DNA of 48,875 bases, from assembly GCA_046160825.1 (NCBI GenBank), contig JBJXHC010000073.1, positions 1 to 48,875 of the forward strand, given 5' to 3'. Under the pieces are notes generated by a model. It was not told the DNA's origin. It made no database searches and saw only the letters and a program-made list of their open reading frames with translations. This stretch comes from JBJXHC01 sp046160825. GTDB lineage: Bacteria; Bacteroidota; Ignavibacteria; UBA10030; UBA6906. Shown here piece after piece: positions 33,541 to 41,215 of the stretch (position 1 is the first letter of the stretch; each line of letters starts with the position of its first letter). The position numbers and the translations under genes were made by a program.

Positions 33541-35190
33541 TTACACCTCCAGCACACTGTTCCATCCACCATACCCATCCGGCTCACGAGAGGTGTTCGT
33601 CGGATCTTCTATCCATTCCTTCTCATCAAGCACGAATTTGTACTGGTGAGTCCCGGCCGAAGGCCTGCGAATCCAGCAACTCCATATTCCTTCATCCAAC
33701 TCATGGCAAATATCCCGCGTTGCGTCCCAGCCATTAAAACTCCCGGCAATCGCCACCCGTGCAGAGTCATTGGCGTGATAGATAAAAACGATCTGATCTT
33801 GATTGAAATGAATCCCCGGTATACGTGATGCATGACGCCTGTGAAGCGCCCGCCGTACCGCAGCCCGTGGATTCAATACGCCATTTCCCTGCCGGTCGGC
33901 TGGTACGTTCTTCAACGGCTCCGCAGTCTCCACGAGAATCTGCTTGATCGTCTCCGGTGAAAGCGCGGGAGCGGCTTCGAGCATCTGCGCAATTACAGAG
34001 CTGACAATCGGGGCTGCAAACGAAGTCCCATCTACATGCTTGTAGAACGGAGCCACGTAGTTCTTCTCGCGTATCCGCTCACGGCACCATTCCTTGTAGT
34101 CTCCTTTCGTCAATCCCTTGGGGGGATCGGGGAGATACTTTTCGTATCGCGCGAAGACGCTCTCGACCGTTCGGCGCGACGCGTTCATCAATGCAAAAAG
34201 AGCTTCGGATTCATCGTACTGGTCTGTTCCAGGGAGAATCGGTCCGGCCAGCCAGATTGCCGGCGCAATAATCTCCGGTTTGTTGTGTCCATCAACCGTC
34301 TGCCCGAATGTCGAGTGATACATTGCCCGCGTTTCTTCATGCACATCGTTTCTATCATCCATGCCGCCAACGGTGATCACGGAAGGCGAGCTTGCCGGTG
34401 GCACAATTGGTCTTTCGGGGTTGTTGCCGATGGCAGCAACCACGACCATTCCTGCTGTAACGGCCTCCTCCGCCGCCTTGTCTGCCGGATTATCCGCCGC
34501 CGGAGACGGCTCATCCCCGCCAACAGAGAGACTGATGATGCGGATATTGTAGCGCTTTCGGTTTTCGATAGCCCAACGCAATCCACGGGCGATATTCTCT
34601 TCGCTGACGTGTGCAGTCCGCGTATCAAACACTTTGATAAGAACAGCGCTGGCGTTTGGAGCAATGCTGGTGTACAATCCACGCGAGCGGTTGCCATTGC
34701 CGATCGCGGCAACTGTCGTCATTGTCCCGTGCCAGCTCTCGGGATGCGGTGCTTTAAAATAGCTGCGCCCGAGGTGTTCTTCGGTTACATCCACGATGGC
34801 TCGGATGCGGTTCTTTCCCCTGACAATGTCCGGATGAGGATAAAATCCCGAGTCAATGAAAGCGATGGTGACTCCGGCCCCGGTGAATCGCGGATCGGTG
34901 CCGAGGCGCAACGGAGTCGGCAGAAGTGCAAAGGGGTTTCGTTGATGTGAACGGAACAATGACCCATGCTCGCGGCTCGCAAAGTGCTCATCAAGAGTGT
35001 CGAACTCATTGAGGTACAGACAGCGCTCGCACAATCCCGCATCGGGGTTCCACTCCGGATGCCGCTCCTGGAGTTTGCGCACAATGGCCTTCACCTCGAT
35101 GTTTCGGGATTCGAAAAGCAAGGCAGGTGCGTAGTGCCGGCAGATCGGGCAGCGATGGATTCTTCTGTGAGCCTTGGATGCTATGGACAA
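33541..35190 (-). CDS. Cytoplasmic subtilisin-like protease with Cys-pair N-terminus and CBM48 C-terminus
   Basis: 549 residues, no signal peptide. The N-terminus has two CxxC pairs (Cys14/Cys17 and Cys54/Cys57), a likely zinc knuckle. The S8 protease domain is about 95-450 with the catalytic triad Asp113 (FIDSGFYPHP), His154 (WHGTM), Ser390 (GTSFAAP) and the oxyanion Asn256 region (AAIGNN). Residues about 465-549 are a CBM48/AMPK-type glycogen-binding domain: VAIAGSFNGWD, GIWSCWI, HQYKFVLDEKEW, EDPTN. The start is TTG at 35190, one base past the stop of the upstream gene, so translation is probably coupled. The combination suggests an intracellular protease localised to glycogen or another polyglucan; this is inference. 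Confidence 0.88.
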   Translation of the reverse strand: MSIASKAHRRIHRCPICRHYAPALLFESRNIEVKAIVRKLQERHPEWNPDAGLCERCLYLNEFDTLDEHFASREHGSLFRSHQRNPFALLPTPLRLGTDPRFTGAGVTIAFIDSGFYPHPDIVRGKNRIRAIVDVTEEHLGRSYFKAPHPESWHGTMTTVAAIGNGNRSRGLYTSIAPNASAVLIKVFDTRTAHVSEENIARGLRWAIENRKRYNIRIISLSVGGDEPSPAADNPADKAAEEAVTAGMVVVAAIGNNPERPIVPPASSPSVITVGGMDDRNDVHEETRAMYHSTFGQTVDGHNKPEIIAPAIWLAGPILPGTDQYDESEALFALMNASRRTVESVFARYEKYLPDPPKGLTKGDYKEWCRERIREKNYVAPFYKHVDGTSFAAPIVSSVIAQMLEAAPALSPETIKQILVETAEPLKNVPADRQGNGVLNPRAAVRRALHRRHASRIPGIHFNQDQIVFIYHANDSARVAIAGSFNGWDATRDICHELDEGIWSCWIRRPSAGTHQYKFVLDEKEWIEDPTNTSREPDGYGGWNSVLEV

Positions 35191-35191
35191 C

Positions 35192-35905
35192 TCACGAAAA
35201 TAATTGTGACATCAGTTTGCGCTTTGCCACGGGAAGGAACGTTTCGGCGTAAGGAAACTCCATGTCCGTTTCGCATGCAAAGGTGGCGGGGTTGGGAAGA
35301 TCATGATACCGTGCGATTAACTCAAGCTTCAATGATTCGGGAGACTGCCGGACATAGGACTGCTCCAGAGTTTCCAGCAAGCGGGTTTTGAGTGTGCGGA
35401 ACTGTTCATTCGCCGAGGTGAACAGACTCACTTCGTACCTCAGGAGGTGAAGTTTCGCGGTACCTGCCTCCGGCACAAACCAATAACCCTCTTCGCGATA
35501 CACCGGCATCAATCCCACGCCTTCAATGGTAATATGTTCTTCCACAAAATGAAAGATCGAAAGCCCTTCATCAATCGTTTTCTTGAGGAGCGGTAATGAC
35601 CACTCAATCAGTTCGGCGGCACGAGCGAAATCACCACCGCTGTTCGCCACAGGTTCAAAGATTGCTTTTTGTTGTTCGAGGTCAAGCTCTGTCAGCCGGT
35701 GAGGAAGCTTGCTCTCCAGCTCGTCCTTCTTCTCCATAAAATTCCGGAGAATATTGAAGAGTTCAACAAGTTCTCCGAGCCCCGGATAGAGGCGGTTGTG
35801 ATGGAATTCGTTGTAGTAGGATTGGATACCCTGAAGTATCGCGTACTGCTTTGACTCGAAATCGCGACTTCCGGTGATGAACGTATCCAGACTCAGGAAT
35901 TTCAT
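35192..35905 (-). CDS. Conserved protein of unknown function, coupled to the subtilase gene
   Basis: 237 residues from the ATG at 35905, which has GGAGGT 4 bases upstream; the in-frame ATG at 35938 has none. The protein is soluble and mostly helical: QYAILQGIQSYYNEFHHN, LGELVELFNILRNFMEKKDE, then a beta part HITIEGVGLMPVYREEGYWF. It ends NPATFACETDMEFPYAETFLP style. No catalytic motif was recognised. It shares an operon with the subtilase (one base apart), so the two probably work together; it could be a regulator, adaptor or substrate of the protease (inference). It is divergent from opcA. Confidence 0.75.
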   Translation of the reverse strand: MKFLSLDTFITGSRDFESKQYAILQGIQSYYNEFHHNRLYPGLGELVELFNILRNFMEKKDELESKLPHRLTELDLEQQKAIFEPVANSGGDFARAAELIEWSLPLLKKTIDEGLSIFHFVEEHITIEGVGLMPVYREEGYWFVPEAGTAKLHLLRYEVSLFTSANEQFRTLKTRLLETLEQSYVRQSPESLKLELIARYHDLPNPATFACETDMEFPYAETFLPVAKRKLMSQLFS

Positions 35906-36142
35906 CTGACCTCCGCGTGGTGTAACTTCTTCCCCCAAGAGTACATCTTTGCCTCTCCATAGGCAACAACAATCTATGTACCATACACCATTGGATGCAA
36001 TTTGATGGTTTTCCCATGGTCGCGATTAATCAACGTTTCAATACTTCCGCCTACTGTGAAAAAATGACCAGAGTTGCTATATTAACTCCCGAAGGCTGAC
36101 CCGCCTCATGTCCATTTTCTGCAACAGTTGGTTGCATTTCCG

Positions 36143-37306
36143 ATGAATTCAGACAACACCATCTTACTGGATCAGCCACGCGAAGTGGATGTCGTCTCCA
36201 TTGAGCGCGAATTGACCACGTTGTGGAAGAAGGCCGCCGACCCGACAGACGAGGAAAGCTCGCCGCCGGTAACGCGGGCATGCTCTCTCAACTTCGTGGT
36301 TGTGGCCGAGAGTGAACACGTGGTTGAGGCGCTTGCCGGGACGATTGCTGAAGTGACGGTTGAGCATCCGAGTCGAACGTTCCTCATCGTTGCGGACCGT
36401 CGTGAAGCCACATCCTCGACATCGGCATGGATTTCGGCGCGATGCTCTATCCCGGTTCCCGGTGGCAAACAAGTCTGCTGCGAGCAGATCAATCTTGTGG
36501 CGAAGGGGCGCGATGCAGACAAGATTCCCAGCATTGTCACATCGCTCCTCGTCTCCGACGTACCGACGGTTCTTCTTTGGAAAGTGAAGGTGGAAAGGAA
36601 CGATGGTGTTCTGATATCGCTTCTCCATGTTGCCGATCGTGTCCTTATTGATTCATCGGAAGAGCGTGATCCGATCCACGCATTTTCCGTGTGGGGAGAA
36701 TTCATCAAGGAAAACAAGGGGGGACTTGCCTTTGGTGATCTTTCGTGGGCGCATATCAATCGCTGGCGTTCAATGATTGCCCAGGCTTTCCAGTCTGTGG
36801 ATATGCGGAAGCATCTCGACTCACTCAGGAGTTGCGATATCGAGTTCTCGACGACAAAAGAGCCTCGACACTCCGGACTTGCGCAATCGCTTTTGATGGT
36901 TGGATGGATTGCCCATCGTCTCGGTTGGACTCCGGTTCGACCTTTAACGGCCTTATCTGACGGGGGATATTCTGCAACCTTGCGTGTAGATGAGCGAGCC
37001 ATTACCGTACGGATTTCGAAAAGCAATGTATCGGGTATTGCTGCAGGAACTATCGAAACCGTAAGACTGGCATCGAGTGATGGCGTTATCGTGAATCTGC
37101 AACGCGCACCAACCGGGAACGCTGTTCATCTGTCGGTGAGTGATGGGGGCTCCGTTCAACAGGGAATGCTTCTACTGAATGAACAGGACGAAGCGTCGCT
37201 TCTGGCGCGTGAGCTTGAGGAGTTGAACCGCGACACCCTGTTTGAAGAGAGCGTTGCATGTGTGCTTTCGTTGATGAAGGAGCCGCGTGATGCGAATGCG
37301 CCGTGA
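36143..37306 (+). CDS. opcA: Glucose-6-phosphate dehydrogenase assembly protein OpcA
   Basis: 387 residues from the ATG at 36143; no strong ribosome site is visible, and a TTG at 36128 is an alternative. It matches the OpcA family: MNSDNTILLDQPREVDVVSIERELTTL-type N-terminus (read in parts), CSLNFVVVAESEHVVEALAG, DVPTVLLWKVK, FGDLSWAHINRWRSMIAQAF, then a C-terminal beta part. OpcA allosterically activates or assembles glucose-6-phosphate dehydrogenase (Zwf) in cyanobacteria and actinobacteria. It overlaps pgl by 20 bases. The zwf gene that usually precedes opcA is not here. Confidence 0.88.
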   Translation: MNSDNTILLDQPREVDVVSIERELTTLWKKAADPTDEESSPPVTRACSLNFVVVAESEHVVEALAGTIAEVTVEHPSRTFLIVADRREATSSTSAWISARCSIPVPGGKQVCCEQINLVAKGRDADKIPSIVTSLLVSDVPTVLLWKVKVERNDGVLISLLHVADRVLIDSSEERDPIHAFSVWGEFIKENKGGLAFGDLSWAHINRWRSMIAQAFQSVDMRKHLDSLRSCDIEFSTTKEPRHSGLAQSLLMVGWIAHRLGWTPVRPLTALSDGGYSATLRVDERAITVRISKSNVSGIAAGTIETVRLASSDGVIVNLQRAPTGNAVHLSVSDGGSVQQGMLLLNEQDEASLLARELEELNRDTLFEESVACVLSLMKEPRDANAP

Positions 37307-38024
37307 GGTGTTTCCGACCGCAGCGGCGCTTACCCGCGGAACTGCCGAGGAGATTGTACGTATTGCCATTGAAGCGCAACGCAGATCTGGTCGTGTTGCC
37401 CTGGCTCTTTCCGGAGGCTCAACGCCGCGCGGCGTCTTCGAACTCCTTGGGTCGCGTGCATTCTCTGCAAAAGTGAACTGGTCACATGTTCACTTGTTCT
37501 GGGCGGATGAGCGATGCGTACCGCCCGACTTACCGGAGAGTAACTTCAGGATGGTACAGGAAACCCTGCTGACAAAGATCGATATCCCTGAACGTAACAT
37601 TCACAGAATGAAGGGGGAACTGCCGATCGAGAAAGCCGCGGTACAGTATGAAAAAGAACTCAAGGCCCACTTCCCCGTGGAAAAAGGAGAGTGGCCGCGG
37701 TTCGATCTTATCATGCTCGGTCTCGGCGAGGACGGTCACACAGCGTCACTATTTCCCGGCACCGACGGAATCAACGAATCCGGTCTGTGGGTGACATCAG
37801 TTTTTGTGGAACGTCTTCAATCGCACAGGTTGACACTGACATTCCCCGTCATTAATAGCGCGCGCTCCGTCATGTTCCTGGTTTCAGGTTCTGCGAAGGC
37901 CCGCATCCTCAAGGAAGTCGTTGAAGGAGAGCGGATGATGTACCCTGCGCAACGTGTACGGCCTGCCAATGGAACTCTGATCTGGATGTGTGACTACGAA
38001 GCAACCCGACTCCTCACTACCTGA
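37287..38024 (+). CDS. pgl: 6-phosphogluconolactonase
   Basis: 245 residues. It hydrolyses 6-phosphogluconolactone to 6-phosphogluconate, step two of the oxidative pentose phosphate pathway. Family motifs are ALALSGGSTPRGVFELL (about 38-54), VHLFWADERCVPPDLPESNF (about 67-87) and LGLGEDGHTASLFPG (about 142-156). It overlaps opcA by 20 bases and is followed by the glucokinase gene after 7 bases, so the three are one operon. Confidence 0.95.
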   Translation: MMRMRREVFPTAAALTRGTAEEIVRIAIEAQRRSGRVALALSGGSTPRGVFELLGSRAFSAKVNWSHVHLFWADERCVPPDLPESNFRMVQETLLTKIDIPERNIHRMKGELPIEKAAVQYEKELKAHFPVEKGEWPRFDLIMLGLGEDGHTASLFPGTDGINESGLWVTSVFVERLQSHRLTLTFPVINSARSVMFLVSGSAKARILKEVVEGERMMYPAQRVRPANGTLIWMCDYEATRLLTT

Positions 38025-38031
38025 CTGAACG

Positions 38032-39015
38032 ATGATACTCGCAGGCGATATCGGCGGTACGAAAACGAACCTGGCGTATTTTTCCATCAAGGATGGGACG
38101 CTTGAATCTCACACTCTTGCAAGCTATCCAAGCCAACAACACGGCTCGTTGCGCGATATTGTGGTCAGATTTATTGCAGACAATCCTGCTCCTGTCACCG
38201 CGTCGGCTTTCGGAATTGCGGGACCGGTAATGAATGGCCGTTCGGAAGCAACAAACCTTCCGTGGATTGTCGATGCATCAGAACTTGCCACGGCATTGAA
38301 CCTCAAGCATGTCAGTTTATTGAATGATCTTTCCGCCACTGCGTACGGAATTCTGCGGCTGTCGGAGAAGGACAAATTCATGCTCAATCCGGGGAAGGCC
38401 GAACTGCACGCGCCCATTGCCATTATTGCTGCCGGCACCGGCCTCGGCGAGGGGGGACTGGTTTGGAATGGAACAGAGTATCGAACTCTTGCGTCGGAAG
38501 GAGGGCACACCGACTTTGCGCCGCGGAACGAACTGGAGATGGATCTTCTGCGTTTTCTGCTCAAGCGTTATGATCGCGTCAGCTACGAACGAATAATATC
38601 CGGGCCGGGACTCTACAACATTTATGAATTCCTCCGGACGCGAGCGACTTCACCCGAGCCGCAATGGTTGAAAGACCAGATCGCAAGCGGGGATCCATCG
38701 GCCGCGGTGTCAAGGGCGGCAACAGAACAAAAGGATATGGTGTGTGCGGATGCGCTGGAGATATTCATTTCGTTGTACGGTGCGGAAGCCGGGAACCTCG
38801 CACTCAAGCTTCTCTCCACTGGTGGCGTATACGTCGCCGGTGGTATTGCCCCGAAGATCATCACGCAGATACAGCAGGGTTCATTCATGAAGTCATTCGC
38901 GCAAAAAGGGCGTTTTACCAATCTCCTCAAGAACATGCCGGTTAGTATCGTGCTGGACGATAAGGCGGCGCTGCTGGGCGCTGCGCATTACGCACTGATG
39001 GAACAAAAAGTGTGA
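38032..39015 (+). CDS. glk: Glucokinase (Glk family)
   Basis: 327 residues, E. coli-type glucokinase (PF02685) rather than ROK. It phosphorylates glucose to glucose-6-phosphate, feeding the pentose phosphate pathway. Motifs: phosphate-binding GDIGGTKTNLAYF (5-17), the catalytic Asp99 in SLLNDLSATAYGI, AAGTGLGEGGLVW, and SEGGHTDFAPRNELEMDLL. It is the last gene of the operon; no terminator with a T run was seen in the next 40 bases. Confidence 0.95.
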   Translation: MILAGDIGGTKTNLAYFSIKDGTLESHTLASYPSQQHGSLRDIVVRFIADNPAPVTASAFGIAGPVMNGRSEATNLPWIVDASELATALNLKHVSLLNDLSATAYGILRLSEKDKFMLNPGKAELHAPIAIIAAGTGLGEGGLVWNGTEYRTLASEGGHTDFAPRNELEMDLLRFLLKRYDRVSYERIISGPGLYNIYEFLRTRATSPEPQWLKDQIASGDPSAAVSRAATEQKDMVCADALEIFISLYGAEAGNLALKLLSTGGVYVAGGIAPKIITQIQQGSFMKSFAQKGRFTNLLKNMPVSIVLDDKAALLGAAHYALMEQKV

Positions 39016-39088
39016 ATCACAATCACTCAGACCCCTGCCTTCATCCCTCCCGTTTATTCGCTTAACAATTTGTTAACACAAACTTAAC

Positions 39089-39116
39089 TTGCCTTCCTCA
39101 AAGATTAGGCTATATT
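39089..39116 (+). promoter_or_regulatory. Likely promoter for the propeller surface protein gene
   Basis: TTGCCT (39089-39094) and TATATT (39111-39116) are 16 bases apart, a sigma-70-like pair. Just upstream TTAACAATTTGTTAA (39062-39076) is a 15-base dyad that could be an operator. The transcript would have a leader of about 220 bases that contains the conserved element at 39217-39294. Confidence 0.4.
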
Positions 39117-39216
39117 GATCCTGCCTCAGGATTCACTCCGTAGTTTACCACAAATTGATCTTGCAGAAGTTTTGCATTCGGCGTGAATACATCCTGATTG
39201 AAACTGAAAAGAAAAA

Positions 39217-39320
39217 GGGGCGGTGTTGACGCACCGCCCCGGTTGCAAACACTTGAGAACTTGGTGATCTCCGCAGAGCAATGCCCTGCTGTTTGCGTTT
39301 GTAAAGTACGCAGCAGGGCA
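39217..39320 (+). ncRNA. Structured 5' leader element, copy 1
   Basis: Hairpin 1: GGGGCGGTG (39217-39225), loop TTGACG, CACCGCCCC (39232-39240). Then 16 variable bases and a 42-base block (39253-39294) that matches copy 2 (44113-44154) at 38 of 42 positions; it contains TTGAGAACTTGGTGATC and AATGCCCTG. In this copy TGCCCTGCTG (39282-39291) pairs with CAGCAGGGCA (39311-39320). The ATG of the propeller gene is at 39344. Position, order and loop are shared with copy 2, which points to a leader RNA controlling both genes or to an ancestral leader duplication. No known riboswitch class was recognised. Confidence 0.5.
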
Positions 39321-39343
39321 GATAAAGTCAAGATTGGAGTTGT

Positions 39344-41185
39344 ATGACCTTTTCTTCCCTGTTGCGTAAGCTTCTCTTTCTCCCCATGGTTGTTCCCTTC
39401 TCTGTTCTCTCGCAGTGGTCTGACGATACTGCCCTCAACACACCGGTGTGTGTACAACCCAATGATCAACAGCTTCCGGTAATTGCCACCGACGGCCAGG
39501 GCGGAGCAATCATTGTATGGTCGGACAAGCGTTCCGGGTTGACAAATCCGGACATCTACGCTCAGCGAATTGATGCCAATGGCATCCCCCTCTGGTCTTT
39601 GAACGGTATCCCCATCTGCACGGATCTTTCCGCACAGTTCTCGCCGGAGGTTATCCTCGATCAAAGTGGCGGAGCATTTATTGTCTGGTTGGATGAGCGC
39701 GATGGTAGCGCGGACATATACGCACAACGTGTGAATGCATCCGGTATCCCACAATGGGAGACGAATGGAGTTGCAGTCGTTACCACAAATGGATCCCAGT
39801 CCGATCATGTGATAACGACGGATGATGAGGGCGGAATCATTGCTGTCTGGCAGGATACACGTACTGATGCCGGTGATATTTATGTGCAACGCCTGAATAC
39901 GGCTGGAGTTGTTCTCTGGGGACTGAACGGGATGCCAGTGTGTAACGCTTCCGGCAAACAGTCCGAGCCTACAGTCGCTGCCGATGGTGCAAATGGCATT
40001 GTCGTCGCATGGACCGATGAAAGAACTGGAGACGCCGATGTGTTTGCACAACGACTTGACAGCTCCGGGTTGCCCTTGTGGACATCGAACGGCGTTGGAG
40101 TTGTCACGATTCCGGAAGCTCACATTCTTCCGACGATCATATCTGATGGAAACTACGGGGCAATTATTGCATGGGATGATTGGAGAAGCACAGATCAGCA
40201 AATCTATACTCAGCGTCTGGATTCGATAGGGACGCCCCTGTGGCAAATGAACGGCAGGTACATCAGTGATCTCGTCGGCAATCAATTGAAAACCACGATG
40301 ATAAGTGATGGACAAGGAGGCGCCATATTCGCGTATCAGGGTAATTTTCTTGGTGATGGTATTGATATTTACGCAGAACGCATTGATGGAAACGGGGAAG
40401 CGCTCTGGGATTCAAACGGTGTGTTGGTAACGCCATTCGATCCCAACCAAACAGGATTGAACATGATCGCTGATGGTGAACGTGGAGTGATTGTTGCATG
40501 GGCGGATGTTCGTAACGTGCCCGGATGGGATGTGTACGCCCAACGGCTGGATTCGTCCGGAGCGGTGCTCTGGGACTCCACGGGTGTGCCTGTTGCCACT
40601 GCTGAAAATTTCCAGGCATTCAATCTTATGGTGAGTGATGACAATGGTGGAGCAATTGTCGTTTGGCAGGACAACAGGAATGGACTCGAAGAGGATGTTT
40701 ATGCCCAGCGCGTCGCGGCGAATGGTGCAACGCCCAATGAGACAACCATTCCATTCGCGTCCGGCTGGAATCTGATCTCTGTGCCTCGTGTACCCGCCGA
40801 CTTTTCAGCGAGTTCGCTTCTGCCGGGGGTGGTTGCTGGCTCTGTCCATTCTTTCGATGGTGGTTATGTGCAGGCGGATACACTTGAGAACGGACCCGGG
40901 TATTGGGCGCGGTTTGGCGCTTCCGGAAGCATCACAATCGAAGGATCCTTTCTTGACAGCATTGCCATACCTGTTTCGGCGGGGAATTCGTGGGTGATCA
41001 TTGGCTCTTTGAGCGTGCCTGTGCCCGCGAGCGCAATAACATCCATTCCGGATGGAGCAATACTCCCGGGCACGTTATACGGCTACAGCGGTGGAATGTA
41101 TTATCGCGCAGAGACGATTTATCCGGGACGCGCATACTGGCTTTTTGTCAATCAGCCCTGCGAGATCAACATCTCAACTCCGTAG
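39344..41185 (+). CDS. Secreted repeat-propeller protein with GWNLIS C-terminal domain
   Basis: 613 residues. Signal peptide about 1-23 (ending VLSQ). Residues about 40-465 consist of about eight repeats of roughly 55 residues with the pattern DGQGGAIIVWSDxR...DIYAQRxxxxGxxLW, forming a beta-propeller-like domain. Residues about 474-613 are a different domain with two related halves, GWNLISVPR...GPGYWARF and SWVIIGSL...YPGRAYWLFV, also found at the end of the protein at 44327. There is no T9SS PNPFNP-type tail. It is probably surface-exposed or exported. It lies 30 bases before the TonB receptor gene and may be co-transcribed with it. Confidence 0.85.
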   Translation: MTFSSLLRKLLFLPMVVPFSVLSQWSDDTALNTPVCVQPNDQQLPVIATDGQGGAIIVWSDKRSGLTNPDIYAQRIDANGIPLWSLNGIPICTDLSAQFSPEVILDQSGGAFIVWLDERDGSADIYAQRVNASGIPQWETNGVAVVTTNGSQSDHVITTDDEGGIIAVWQDTRTDAGDIYVQRLNTAGVVLWGLNGMPVCNASGKQSEPTVAADGANGIVVAWTDERTGDADVFAQRLDSSGLPLWTSNGVGVVTIPEAHILPTIISDGNYGAIIAWDDWRSTDQQIYTQRLDSIGTPLWQMNGRYISDLVGNQLKTTMISDGQGGAIFAYQGNFLGDGIDIYAERIDGNGEALWDSNGVLVTPFDPNQTGLNMIADGERGVIVAWADVRNVPGWDVYAQRLDSSGAVLWDSTGVPVATAENFQAFNLMVSDDNGGAIVVWQDNRNGLEEDVYAQRVAANGATPNETTIPFASGWNLISVPRVPADFSASSLLPGVVAGSVHSFDGGYVQADTLENGPGYWARFGASGSITIEGSFLDSIAIPVSAGNSWVIIGSLSVPVPASAITSIPDGAILPGTLYGYSGGMYYRAETIYPGRAYWLFVNQPCEINISTP

Positions 41186-41215
41186 GCTTTTCTCACTTCA
41201 ATAGGATTTCTGCTC

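Noticed and set aside
34036..34950. A 304-codon plus-strand frame
   Set aside because: It is antisense to the catalytic domain of the subtilase.
36172..37026. A 284-codon minus-strand frame
   Set aside because: It is antisense to opcA, which is supported by family motifs and operon structure.
39217..39320. Leader element as a known cyclic-di-GMP or cobalamin riboswitch
   Set aside because: The core sequences of those classes are not present; only the conservation between the two local copies supports an RNA element.
39110..40315. A 401-codon open frame on the minus strand
   Set aside because: It lies opposite the repeat-propeller gene and its leader; the plus-strand frame has a signal peptide and clear repeats, and the minus-strand protein has none.
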